Below are positions 53,050 through 63,762 of a stretch of DNA of 64,000 bases, piece after piece. Source of the DNA: Mycosphaerella arachidis (Eukaryota; Ascomycota; Dothideomycetes; Mycosphaerellales; Mycosphaerellaceae). Location of the stretch: positions 159,619 through 223,618 of the forward strand of contig LIHB01000037.1 of assembly GCA_001297265.1 (NCBI GenBank). The letters are read 5' to 3'. Under the pieces are notes generated by a model that did not search any database, was not told where the DNA came from, and was given only the letters and a program-made list of their open reading frames with translations. The translations under genes and the position numbers were made by a program. Every line of letters begins with the position of its first letter. The stretch's first letter is position 1.

Positions 53050-54161
53050 ATGAATTACGGTAGACAATACCCACCCAGGCTTGGGCTGATCATAGCTGCA
53101 CTGACACGTTTCCCACAGATGCCCTTGTCGAGACCGTGGTAGATGGTGGCTACCTACCTGAATTCCTGCTTCGGCAGGGCATCAGAAGCCAGCTGCGACA
53201 GCGCATTGAACTAATCAAGTCGACGAGTCTGGCTGACAGCTATGCCACGAAGATGAAGTATGTTGATCTCCTGCGGAGCAGACCCATCGCAGTGGAGACT
53301 GCCGCGGCGAACGAGCAGCACTACGAGGTCGGCACTGGTGTACTATCGGCATGCCTTGGTCCCCGGATGAAGTATAGTTGCTGCCTGTATCCCAAAGGCA
53401 CCGAGACTCTGGCACAAGCGGAGATTGCTATGCTGGAAAGCTATGTCGAGAAGGCACAGGTGCAAGATGGCATGCGGATCTTTGACTTGGGTTGTGGTTG
53501 GGGGTCTTTGAGTCTGTATCTGGCTGAAGTCTTGCCAAAGTCGCAAGTCACGGCATTCTCCAACTCGAGGACGCAGAAGGAGTATATTGACGCGCAAGCT
53601 AAGCAGAAGGGTTTGACGAACTTGGAAGTGGTGACTGGTGACATCGCAACTTATGATTTCAGAGGGACGCCACTTGAAGAGAAGTTCGACCGTGTTTTGT
53701 CCATCGAGCTTTTCGAGCACATGAAGAACTACGAGCTCCTACTTGCGAAAGTGAGCACATTGCTCAAACCGAGAGGCAAGCTCTTCGTCCACTACTTCGC
53801 GCACAAGAACTCGCCCTACGACTTTGAGAGTGGCTGGATGACGACGCATTTCTTCACAGGCGGGACCATGCCGTCAGCGGATCTGCTGCACTTCTTTCAA
53901 CGGAACTTGAAATTGGAGAGGCAGTGGTGGGTGAGCGGCAAGCACTATGCCAAGACGTGTGAGGACTGGCTGTCCAAGATGAATGCTAGCAAGAAGCAGA
54001 TCTGGCCACATTTGGAGGAGACCTACGGGAAGACTGATACCGCGAAATGGTTCTATCGCTGGCAGGTGTTCTATCTTGCTTGTGCTGAGCTGTTTGCGTG
54101 GAATGGTGGTGAAGAGTGGGGCGTTTGCCATTATCTATTTGAAAAGCCTGCCAGCGCATAG
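53050..54161 (+). CDS. SAM-dependent methyltransferase, cyclopropane-fatty-acid-synthase (CMAS) type
   Basis: 350 aa. A 10-base first exon (53050-53059, ATGAATTACG) and a 59-base intron (GTAGAC..CCACAG) precede exon 53119-54161; the join gives MNYDALVETVVDGGYLPEF, the usual opening of fungal members. The SAM-binding motif DLGCGWG is at residues 126-132, with LSIELFEHMKNYELLL (motif IV region) and KLFVHYFAHK after it. WVSGKHYAKTCEDWL and YFACAELF-like (YLACAELFAWNGGEEW) mark the C-terminal CMAS/coclaurine N-methyltransferase pattern. Substrates in this group include lipids and amines; none is proven here. It follows kynureninase on the same strand, but no sequence evidence ties it to tryptophan metabolism. 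Confidence 0.88.
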
Positions 54162-54207
54162 GCAACATTCGCGGAAGCTGTCAAGACTGCCTGAGGACTG
54201 AATCTCT

Positions 54208-55515
54208 CTAGGCTGCCGATCCATCAGGATCTTGGATTACCTCAGCCACGTCCAACACCTCGTCTCCGAGCCTTGGAAACTGCGGCTCTGCTGCCTTCCT
54301 CGACTGATTCTCTATTCCTTCAAGCCACATCGCCACACCATATTGGACCTGGCTGTCGCTCGCAATCAATGAGAGCGCTGTCATCACGAATATGCCCCAG
54401 AAGAAGCACCAGAGCAGGTCCGCGCCAGCCTCGAAGAAAATTCGCTTTTGAGCTTGGACAAGGATGAAAGCTAGCAAAGACGCAAGGGGACTAGTACTGA
54501 AGAGTGTCACCAAGAATCGGGTGAGAAACTGCCGCAGGATATCAGCAGTGGCTTAGGTAGTAAGTCATAAACTCGGAGACGACTTAACCAATACGATAGA
54601 TGCTTCTATATCTGCAATGGCTATCTCCAATAGAATGCCGACACCAACAGATAGTCCAACGATACCATCCATAAAGAGCCAATTGTGCAATGCAGAGCCC
54701 ATTCCAGGAACGTGTTTCATCGACTCAAAGATTAACTTCTAATCTCACCCTGGGCAATCCATATCTCGATCAATTCCTGCTTACGATCACCACCATCGCC
54801 AAAGTCAGCTTTCTCCCTCGGTGGCAAAGGTGCTTCTACTACTCGGGCTCGGCCTGGTAAGATTCTCTCGAGCCAGAGTTGCCAGTAGTACATCAGTGGA
54901 CCCATCAACGCCAGGATAAACAGTCCTTGCGGCAGCGTCTTCCGGTAAAAGTATTCACCAGTAATCGATATGCTGGACGCGTCGTTGCACGCGAGGTGAT
55001 CTGCTGTTGCGTTGAGAAAAGTGGTCGCATTGCTAATCGTTACGTGAATTTCGGCTGTGCTGTGGCATTTTCCGTTCTCTTCACAGCATTTGTAATTTCA
55101 TCAAGCCATGGATTGATGTTTCCAGCGTTGTCGAAGGCACTGTTGACAAGATGGTGCGATATGAATGGAGGACAAACGGCAGAGGATGACTTCCTGAACC
55201 ACAGCCGGTAGCATTCTGGAGTGCGCGATTTGGAGTATTGGGGACCCTCGAAAGGACACGAATACAGCTGTGTCAAATACTGGGACAGGTCAAAATATGT
55301 ACACATGACTTCGCGGAATGCTGCTGAAGCTCGAAGGATCCGAGTCCAATCGCACAGCCACTTCTGGTGCTGGCGGTGCCACCTGTGCCGCAGCATCGTA
55401 AACCTGCCCGATATGCAGATCGTGGTTCAAGGTCCAATCGCATTCGAGGTCTTGGCTGTGTTGTTTGTCTGTAGGCGGGCCAGATGGGCACCATGTCCGC
55501 GGCCATGAGGGCATG
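54208..55515 (-). CDS. Fungal membrane protein with disrupted frame
   Basis: Several clearly coding blocks on the minus strand. The last exon (54528-54208) reads FLTRFLVTLFSTSPLASLL with two hydrophobic helices; a 60-base intron (54588-54529) separates it from HVPGMGSALHNWLFMDGIVG..EIAIADIEASIVL. Upstream, ISITGEYFYRKTLPQGLFI..YYWQLWLERILPGR follows a 71-base intron (55043-54973), then SQYLTQLYSCPFEGPQYSK and, further up in another frame, DLHIGQVYDAAAQVAPPAPEV. Between IEIWIAQGEIR and KLIFESMKHVPG (near 54738) the frame shifts by one base with no usable intron, and a second shift may lie near 55330. Either a pseudogene or a sequence error. Four or more membrane helices; the family is unknown to me. 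The 5' end is approximate. Confidence 0.5.
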
Positions 55516-55755
55516 TTCTCAAAACACCGTAGCCCGCAAAAAGACTGACGGTCCCGATAAAAGTTGAAGGGTGAAGAGACAAACATTAATGGAAGTGATG
55601 CGTCGAGGAAAGGTCAGCAGAACCCTTGTCATACACCAAAAAGCTTGGATGCAATTGGCTCCGAGCCGTGCCACGTGCTTAGAGACATCGACCTCTTGGT
55701 GGTCATCTCAACATTTTTCACCAATGTCTTGGACACATCGTCGCCTATCCCCAGT

Positions 55756-57273
55756 ATGCCTGAGCATACACAGCATCCAGCGCCTGACCGGGGCTCGGAG
55801 CGACCAGTCGGCAAGCCCAAGGTGAAAGCCTCCGATTATGAAAATGCTCCCAAACCCGAACCTGTCAGGCTGGAAGCAAGACCATTTACTTGGCTTGATC
55901 CCGGGACATGGTCGACTTCGATGAAGTTTTTCCCAGGCTATGTGGTCTTGGTAGCCATCTTCATTGCGGTCTACTACAACCACTTTACCGATCCTACGAT
56001 CGATCTCTCGTCCTTCGAGACATGTACCGGAAGCTTCAACTATTCCTTTCGGATCAATGCTGCGATGACGCAAGCTCACAGGCATTCTATTCATAGCTGG
56101 GAGATTGGATACGCATATGAAGCGACACAACAGATCTACAATCCAGAGCGATCAGTATTCGGACCGGACCCATTTCCTGGTGGTAGAGTACCGAAGCTGG
56201 GCTTGAGGCTGGACGAGGCCTCGCTGTACATCGAACCGAAGCTCAAGACTGACGGCAGAACTCTTTTCGATGGAGGCAATGAAGCCGTTTCAGATCCTGC
56301 TAGTCTTGGCGTGGCAGCTGTGCAATTGTCGCACCCGCTGTACCGCAAGAAGTATATTGCCGCTGCAGCGAGGCAGAAGGATTTCCTCCTCAAAGAAGCG
56401 CCAAGATACAGCAACGGTGCTATCAGTCACCGCATGGAGCAAACAGAGCTTTGGTCTGATGCTGTCGCAATGGTACCGCCTTTCTTGGCGTACTACGGCG
56501 TGGCCACGAATGATCAGGACTTGGTCAAGGAAGCTGTGCGACAAATTAGTCTCTACCGCAGCATCCTTGCCATCAGTAGTGGACCTCAGCAAGGTTTGTG
56601 GAGGCATATTGCTGGGCCATCTGAATTCATCGACAACGGTGCGTGGTCGACCGGGAATGCTTGGGCTGCGTACGGCATGGCGCGTGTCCGCGCGACCATC
56701 GCAGCGTGGCCGCGAAGCAAAGAGGCTATGGCCAAAGAAATCAACGATCTGGACATGTGGATCTCAGAAATCCTGGGAGGTGTGGCGCGAGCTGACGATG
56801 AAAGCTCCGGGCTGCTTAGGAATTATCTTGGTGAGATCAGTTGGAGCGGCGAGACCTCTGGCACTTCGCTGCTAGCTGCAACAGCATACCGGATGGCCAT
56901 TGCTCGACCAGACGTATTCGCAAAGCCTGCGCTCCTTGACTGGGCACATCGTAAGCGTCAAGCGGTCCTCAAGAGGATCGACGAGAGTGGCGTAACGAGA
57001 CCCGCCCAGAACCCACTACAGCACAACTCCAGAACGCCTTTCAATGGCATCAGCGCGGAAGGAGAAAGCTTCCTGCTTCTGCTTGGCACCGCATGGCGCG
57101 ACTGCGTCTGCACTGACACCGGCAACTGTCTGGCGACATACGCCCAAGAGACCGGCCAGGATCCCCACGCAGATATGTCTTTACGCGAGGCTGTCGACTC
57201 ACTAACAGCTGCCATCGCCAATCCTTTCGCGTCTAGATGGCAGACCGTCAAGCAGTACTTTGCAGCGCCCTGA
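55756..57273 (+). CDS. Membrane-anchored GH105-like (unsaturated rhamnogalacturonyl hydrolase-type) protein
   Basis: 505 aa from ATG 55756 (MPEHTQHPAPDRG); the frame is open earlier but overlaps the neighbour's promoter. A short cytosolic N-tail leads to one signal-anchor helix at residues 70-88 (GYVVLVAIFIAVYYNHF). The lumenal part looks like an (alpha/alpha)6 barrel of the YteR/GH105 group: FGPDPFPGGRVPKLGL, NGAISHRMEQTELWSDAVAMVPPFLAYYG, GLWRHIAG, DNGAWSTGNAWAAYGMARV and NGISAEGESFLLLL. The Asp in ELWSDAVAMVPPF is placed like the catalytic acid. Family enzymes cut unsaturated galacturonyl from pectin fragments; the membrane anchor suggests a Golgi or surface role instead. Function inferred. 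Confidence 0.78.
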   Translation: MPEHTQHPAPDRGSERPVGKPKVKASDYENAPKPEPVRLEARPFTWLDPGTWSTSMKFFPGYVVLVAIFIAVYYNHFTDPTIDLSSFETCTGSFNYSFRINAAMTQAHRHSIHSWEIGYAYEATQQIYNPERSVFGPDPFPGGRVPKLGLRLDEASLYIEPKLKTDGRTLFDGGNEAVSDPASLGVAAVQLSHPLYRKKYIAAAARQKDFLLKEAPRYSNGAISHRMEQTELWSDAVAMVPPFLAYYGVATNDQDLVKEAVRQISLYRSILAISSGPQQGLWRHIAGPSEFIDNGAWSTGNAWAAYGMARVRATIAAWPRSKEAMAKEINDLDMWISEILGGVARADDESSGLLRNYLGEISWSGETSGTSLLAATAYRMAIARPDVFAKPALLDWAHRKRQAVLKRIDESGVTRPAQNPLQHNSRTPFNGISAEGESFLLLLGTAWRDCVCTDTGNCLATYAQETGQDPHADMSLREAVDSLTAAIANPFASRWQTVKQYFAAP

Positions 57274-57540
57274 GCAACGACTACCGGAACTATACCCACT
57301 CTGCACACTGCTAGAAGGGCCAAGAAGGCTCAATGCCACATAATGAAGCATCTGCGTTGAGTGGCTCAGTACGATCCTGAACGAGGCACGATTTCGCGGG
57401 AACGCCTCCCGGTCTCCGGGTGAAACCCCGAAGTACGAGCTTGCAAAAAGTGTGAAGAGCTTGGCCTCCAAAGAACCTAGAGTGTATCAAGAGGATCGGA
57501 TTCGAGATTCGAGATGTGTCGACTACATAGGGCACACCAT

Positions 57541-58912
57541 CTAAATCTTCTGGCCGCCGTTCGGCAATTTCACACGGAACGCCACATAAGGCTTCTTCCT
57601 CCGATCAAGCAGCGGCGGTCCCTGGCCTGGGTAGATGGCGTTGAGGTAGTTGAGTTGATTCGAAGTAAAATAGAGGTAGCCATCTGACGTGATGCTCATC
57701 GTATCGACCTGGAATTTTACAGTCAGTACTCGGGGAAGCTCCGTCAACTTCCTTTTGCACTCACCCAATTGATTCTCGGATCCCTGACGAAGACTGTTGC
57801 AAACGTCGTTGCTGGGTTATACATCGAGATCGCATCTTGCTCCACGTTACCCAGCGTACACAATCCCGTTCGTATCAGTCTCCATGCCATCGCTGATTCC
57901 CTTTTCTCCAAGATTCTTCACCTGTCCCTGTGCCCTGGTAAAGGTTCCCGCGCTCGTGTCTCGCAGATTTGCCGTTGGCACAGAATACAGGAACCTTCCG
58001 CCAATGACGGAGAAGTACAAGGTGTTCATGTCTGGCGAGATTGCAATACCGTCGGCTCCAAACGTGATGTACCCAGGCTTGAGGGCTTGAGCAGCGCTGG
58101 CGACTTGGTACATTGGCTCGCCGTAGACGAAGGGAACACTGCCGTAGATGGCGTTGGTCTCTTTGAATGGCATGCGTGTTCCCTTGCCACTAGTGAGGTC
58201 GACGTAAACGATAGCGTTGCCACCCTCGAGAGAGGATTCGGTGAGGTAGGCGGCGTTTCTGGCGCGGTCGATGCGGACGTCTATCACTTGTCAGATCATT
58301 TCTGTAATCGTTCGAGAACTGGCAGCTTACCGTTGAGGTACGAAGTTGGCTTGACAAGATCAGTGCCAAAGATGATGGTATTCACAATCTGGTTCGTTGT
58401 TAGGTCAATATTGACGAGTTTTGGACCACCAGGCACGGTGGCGGGAAGCATAGGGGAAGCAAGATTGCTCAAATCCTGCACACGACCAGTATCCAAAATC
58501 CATAATGTATCCTTCGAATCGATGACCACGCTCTGGACACCCAGCAAATGGTTGGGATCGCCCTTGGTCACAGCAGGCAACGACAGCCTGTTGACAGCTT
58601 CACCAGGCGACTGGTTGTAAGTTCTGTTGGGATACGGCGTCTCTGTGTCGATTCCAGTCAACTCCTGGACTTGGACAACATTGTCGAGGCCATTGTATGT
58701 GTTCATGATATCAAGACCAGCTGGGCAGCAAGCAAATTCCTGCCTGTTGCGGACACTGCTATTCCTGTCGGCCATTGTCCTCCGAAGTAGTGGACAATCT
58801 CGAGTGCTGGGCCTGATGTGAGAGGGTCGGTGCGAATGTCTGAAGGTGAGTAGCTGGTGGCGAAATGGAGCAATGCCAGACTCGCCAGGAATTGTTTCGC
58901 AATCATGGCCAT
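57541..58912 (-). CDS. Major royal jelly/yellow-family secreted protein with two frame breaks
   Basis: Exons 58912-58331, 58280-57765 and 57708-57541, separated by 50- and 56-base GT-AG introns. The start MAMIAKQFLASLALLHFATS is a signal peptide, so the protein would be secreted. Family blocks are YFGGQWPTGIAVSATGR, FACCPAGLDIMNTYNG, LLGVQSVVIDSKDTLWILDTGR, SYLNDVRIDRARNAAYLTES, ITFGADGIAISPDMNTLYFS and DTMSITSDGYLYFTSNQLNYL: a six-bladed propeller. Near 58748 one base is missing after SATGR, and near 57851 one G is extra after VYAG; no phase-compatible intron explains either. Both lie in short G runs. It may be a young pseudogene or contain sequencing errors. Function of fungal members is poorly known. 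Confidence 0.75.
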
Positions 58913-59248
58913 CTTGAGGTTGAAACAAATGTCTAAGACCGGTCACGAGCATTCGCATGTAGGTGTAGAAATGTTCCCCTTCTGGGCCTCGGCATTGCTA
59001 TCAGCTCTGTGGCGATCATCTGTAGACCCACCGGCGCGATGTGAATGGTATGGTATAGCTCCGTCCGAATGGGGATCCAGCCATCTGCGCCCCGCAGGAT
59101 CGCCAGGTACGCGATCTGATGAGAGATATTGCTCAGATAGTAGTGTAGCGCAGACCTCTGGTTGGACCCGCCACGCCCGCCAAACATGAGAGTATTCATA
59201 TGTTCTCACCTATGCGAAGACGTCGACCACGAGATCCCTATCAGGACA

Positions 59249-59623
59249 CTACAACATTATATCCAGTCCCGCCAGACTCATGGCAAACCATGACCGAGCT
59301 TGGTGATTGAATGCATTGCCAGTGTATGTTGATGGCTGACTCGGGCTCGAGTCGGCAGCTGTGCCATTCGTGCCATCGGACGAACTTTCCCCGACCACAT
59401 CAGGGAACAGTGCCGTCGAATTTTTATTCACGAGAATGCAGTCTCTGATCAAAGACGTGCCGTTCAAGATGTTGACTATCAGGGCAGGTAGTCGGCTCGA
59501 GCACGTAGCAGAACTGCAGCGGCTGCTCAGACTGGTCATCTTGACTGCACACGTATCTGCCGTGCCGACAGAACTGTATACGCCGTGCTCAGATGTGACA
59601 TTCTCTAGACCCGTGGCGAACAA
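59249..59623 (-). CDS. Weak hypothetical, possibly the end of a secreted protein
   Basis: A frame of up to 124 codons with Ser/Thr-rich composition, several possible N-glycosylation sites (NVT, NGT, NST) and a moderately hydrophobic end. The first residue is not an ATG, so an upstream exon would be required. I recognise no domain. It could be a decayed surface-protein exon. Confidence 0.25.
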   Translation of the reverse strand: MFATGLENVTSEHGVYSSVGTADTCAVKMTSLSSRCSSATCSSRLPALIVNILNGTSLIRDCILVNKNSTALFPDVVGESSSDGTNGTAADSSPSQPSTYTGNAFNHQARSWFAMSLAGLDIML

Positions 59624-59781
59624 GACTGTTGAGCGCCTCCATGAAGATCTTGTAGGATGTCTCTGGTTGGTATGACGGTACTCTTGAGAAGCTCAAAAAC
59701 ATACAAATACCAGTCGGTTCGCAGATTCAGATAAACCATCAGGCTAGCTGTTTAGTCCAGTGTTCATCATCCCAATCTTCG

Positions 59782-60219
59782 TTAGTCAACCCTAGGTAAT
59801 CCCCTAGCTCGCCCATCGAAGCTCCCCTTCAATGTTTCCAGAGTAGGCTTGAGTCTCTTCCGCTCTTCGAGAAAGTACCCATATAAGTGCTTCATGTCCT
59901 TGTTGAGCAAATTAGCCTTCATGCATTCTATCTTATCTTGCACGTGTGAAGCTCGATTGACAGGATAGCTTGAGGCTCTTGGCATTGTCACATGCTTCTC
60001 CTTCTCGCGGATGGCACAACAGCACCGGGCACCTTCGAATGAGAGCTCGGGAGGACGCACAAGAGCACGAAGGGTCTTGCTCAGAAGCACATCAAGTCGT
60101 GCGATGGATCGAGATTCGCGTTGTAGCAGAAATTGTTGATTTAACCCGTCGATTCTGAGAGGCTGTGGAATGTACAGCGTGAATCTGAGGATGTTCTTGG
60201 ACTGCACCGCAGCACCCAT
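59782..60219 (-). CDS. Hypothetical short protein
   Basis: Up to 145 codons. LRFTLYIPQPLRIDG and SIARLDVLLSKTLRALVRP read like the core of ascomycete hypothetical proteins of the F-box/2EXR kind, and the charged helix NLLNKDMKHLYGYFLEERKRLK is plausible. The 5' part may come from another exon upstream (60280-60092 region). Not recognised; moderate chance of being real. Confidence 0.35.
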   Translation of the reverse strand: MGAAVQSKNILRFTLYIPQPLRIDGLNQQFLLQRESRSIARLDVLLSKTLRALVRPPELSFEGARCCCAIREKEKHVTMPRASSYPVNRASHVQDKIECMKANLLNKDMKHLYGYFLEERKRLKPTLETLKGSFDGRARGLPRVD

Positions 60220-60801
60220 CTGGGTGTTGTCGTCTGTTCACGTAGACTGTATCTTGGTATCTTGGATCGCCTTTGCCCACTGATCTATCGCTGGCCGGAC
60301 CACTATGGTTTGATACTTGGAGTCAGACTGCCGGTACGCAAGGCCTCTTGCGTTGACGCGAGTCCAGTCTTCGTCTTTGATCAAACGACCGTGCAATGTG
60401 TTACCATGTTCGTCGATCTACCATCAGCTAGGCAACTGTCCTGCATAGTACACCTTCATTCCATTGCGAGGGTGCCTCGATTTGGACGCTTTTGGACGCC
60501 ATGCTTACAATCCGTTGTTGATGTACATCCTTTAACGTCCTGGATCGCACTGTTATGAAGCGTAGAAGACTGCCTGATGACAAAATCCCTCGGACCAAGA
60601 GCCATGAAGTGGCAAGATCAAATGATTGGCTCGTAAGGGTGACCCGCGGAGACGTCACTTAAAAGATCTACAGATGGCTAGGCAGCAGGACTGAGCTGCT
60701 CCAAAAAGCAGAGACACCTGTAGATTGTCTAAAAAACGTAGACTGTCTTACCTTTGCTGCGCCAGTCGACATTTCGCTCGACTAGACAACGAGCAACGCT
60801 T
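60220..60801. other. Intergenic, no supported gene
   Basis: About 580 bases between a weak hypothetical and the amidase 3' end. Short frames only. Confidence 0.35.
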
Positions 60802-62630
60802 TCATGACCTCAAGATGCTATCGATCATCTTCCCTGCCGCCAAAACCTTCTCCTCCTCAAGCCTTCTGCCCACAACTTGTACACTGAGTGGCAGCCCGTC
60901 CATCATTTCCGGATCGTACAGACTCCAATTCCACGCGTCCAGAACATTTCGTGGCTTGTAGTTGGTGACTTCATCATCCGTATTACTTAGATCTACCCCT
61001 TGGTCCACTTTACCGAACGGCAGCACGAGCGCAGTGTAGTCAAGCAGGTTCCAAACCTTCGTATAACCTACCCACCTGCAGCTACTGTGCCTGACCGCAG
61101 GATGCGGCATGGTCGGCGTCAGTAACACATCGACTTCCCTCCCACTGGCCGGATCACGAGTATTGTGCCACCGGTCGAGATAGCCTCTTTGTGCCGCTCG
61201 TTTGCGCTTGTTGAGTTGCCAGTATTCGTAGACCGATATTGCCGGGCTACGGTTGACGAGTGCTTCAACATGAGGAATGAATGGCTCGCCACCTTCTGCT
61301 ACAGCTCTTTTGATGTCCTCGCCACCGTCCGCGGTGTAGTACAGGTCCATGATCTCGATGCATTCAGTATGGCCGTCGGCACTCCATGGAATGATGATGT
61401 GGCCAGCGACTTTCAACTTTTCCACAGCTTCGAGAAGCACTCTTCTGATTGGTGGGTGCACTTTGACATGACCGTCATCTACCAGAAGGCCAATCACCAA
61501 GGGCCTACGAAGGGTGTCGGAATATGTCGCTTCATCCCAGGCCAATCGATGACACGTTGGGTCGTGGTTCCAAGGCTGCGCCCGGATAATCTCACGCGTG
61601 ACAAGCTCGATGGACTCCAAGGACCGGGCTAAAGGTCCGACAACGGATGGCACGTGTTCTTGGCCTGCAGTCGACACTTGGACTCCCTCGTAAGGTAGTC
61701 GGCCACTCTATAAGTGGTCAAAGCAAGTCCGTTTTGCCGCGTTCGGTAGACTTACACTCGGCTTCAGACCATAAAGTCCCAACATGTGACTTGGTATCCT
61801 AATGCTGCCACCGATGTCCGTACCCCAACCTACCAGCGAGCCATGCTGTGCTAGAAGTGCGCTTTCACCGCCAGTAGAGCCGCCTGGTGTCAGAGCAGGG
61901 TCGCGTGGGTTTGTTGTCAATCCCCAAAGCGGGTTATCGGTCTCACACCACTGTAGATACGGTGAGCTTCGCCACAAGCATGAGGAACGACGCACCATGA
62001 TGCTCTGCGGCAAGTTGGTTTTGGCGAGAATGATTGCGCCGGCATTCTGAAGAACATCCACGAGCAAAGCATTCTGGCGGGCTGGGGAATCAGCTCGTCC
62101 GACGTAGCCCAGAGTCGTGTCATAGCCTTGGACATCAAACTGATCTTTCAAAGTCATCGGCACACCATGTAGAGGGCCGACCGTCTCGCCGTGAAGGGCG
62201 AAATGCTCGTCGAGCTCTTTCGCTCGCCGAAGTGCATCGTTGAACATGACCTCTGAGCTGCATTAGCTAGGTAGACGACGAAGGCGAGAGCAAGTGTGAC
62301 GGACCTGTCAGACAATTGGTCCACTGGTCGTCAGCCGGTGTTAGATTGTTGGAGATTTCGTGGAGACCATACCTTCTGGTGAGCAGCAGCCGCTCTTGCG
62401 TCGTCAGCATCGAGATCAGCATAGCTCAAGAGTCCCTACCTTTGAACATAAGCCAGTGTCACATCGTATGCAATCAAGTGGCCCTCTGCGATGCGTCCGG
62501 CAAGCTTTGCAACGTCTGACTCGGAAGTGATGTCCTCATGCTGCTCTGTACTGCTAAGGTACAGCTCAATCGATGCATCCCTCTTCTTTCGCTTCTTGTC
62601 CACCACTTTTAGCCAAGAAGGCTGCTCCAT
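60802..62630 (-). CDS. Amidase-signature hydrolase, six exons
   Basis: 529 aa from exons 62630-62440, 62394-62373, 62323-62305, 62252-61996, 61950-61756 and 61707-60802; introns are 45, 49, 52, 45 and 48 bases, all GT-AG with matching phase. Two exons are only 22 and 19 bases. The Ser-cisSer-Lys triad is intact: Lys113 (TLKDQFDV), Ser188 (PGGSTGGES) and Ser212 (TDIGGSIRIP), with the 75- and 24-residue spacing known from fatty-acid amide hydrolase. AKTNLPQSIM joins WCETDNPLWGLTTNP once the fourth intron is removed; that intron is 45 bases without a stop, so it hides inside an open frame. Family members hydrolyse amides such as acetamide or fatty amides; substrate unknown here. Confidence 0.9.
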
Positions 62631-63762
62631 ATGCAGCGCAATATCTCCCGTGTCTGCTAATGATTGAGGGGAATGCAGAAGTCCTCAAGGACACAGATGA
62701 AGACGCAAATGACTACAAAAGCGGCCATGTATTGCACTCAGCCTACGGGCTATAGCTGCCGGCGGCGGCGAAGGGCCAGGAGTGGGGATCGAAGGGGAGA
62801 TGCCTATCTTGATTGCCGCACAGATCTCCTTTCTGGGCTTTTCATGGGTATAATGTATACGATGGAGATGTATTCGTGACCTAGAAGGAGGCAAGGACGA
62901 CGGTGACAAGGAAGCCGATTCAGCAGAGTAGTTGTTGTTGATGATGCTGACGCGCGGCCAATGGCACGTCCGCTTAGCAGAAAGACCACACTTCCGCTTC
63001 TTCCCTCCCTTCATCAACACAACTCTCCAGAGATAATAAACAGGACCATCACGCCGATGAGAGCCCACGACGGCAGTCTCCGTGATGTTACTGAAGCCTT
63101 GCGGCGTACGAATCTTTCGATTTATGGCAATGATGGTTCGGAACGTTGAGCAAGACATGCCTACCCGATTTTGCAGCCCCGATCCGTGGATCACAGACCG
63201 CCCGACTGCTATTGCAGACAGATGAGATTGCGATCAATCACTTAAGCCATTGGACCTGTCTTTCCAAGGAGATTGCTGATGTGTGCAATCAGCACTTCGC
63301 CATGGCAATCGACAGCCGTCCTTCGAGAGTCTGCGCCCCCTATGGCCATGCTGCTCACTGGCAAAGTTCTTGCAACATCTTGCGATAATGAACCGCGATT
63401 GCAGATGCTGAATCGCCTCTTCCGAACCAAGCGTCACACCAGCTTGCGAGCACGACCTGCTGCAGGCAAGCAGTCGGGTTGTTTGGGCTCAAGAGTTTTG
63501 GCATCGATTGATGTCATCCTTTGGTACTCGACGCCTCTAACCTCAACGGCCATGAACATCAAATGCTTACCTCCACGTGCATAGGGATGCTACCGCCAAG
63601 TTGAAATGAATGTCTCGAACTACAGTTGTTGATGGTCAGACAGCTTATAGGCAGCATGAATCCATCACCATTCATGCTTCCTTTAGCATCGGGCTCTGTC
63701 TCTTTCCTTCATACACTCTTTACGTATCACATTCGTTTAGCACGATCGTTTTTGCAGCAAAT
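62631..63762. other. Intergenic 1.1 kb, no supported gene
   Basis: Frames on both strands overlap each other without motifs. It holds the amidase promoter at the left and that of the secreted-protein gene at the right. Confidence 0.4.

Noticed and set aside
54739..54784. 46-base intron GTAAGC..GATTAG to explain the frame break in the membrane protein
   Set aside because: Good splice signals, but the phase is wrong and it leads at once to a stop codon.
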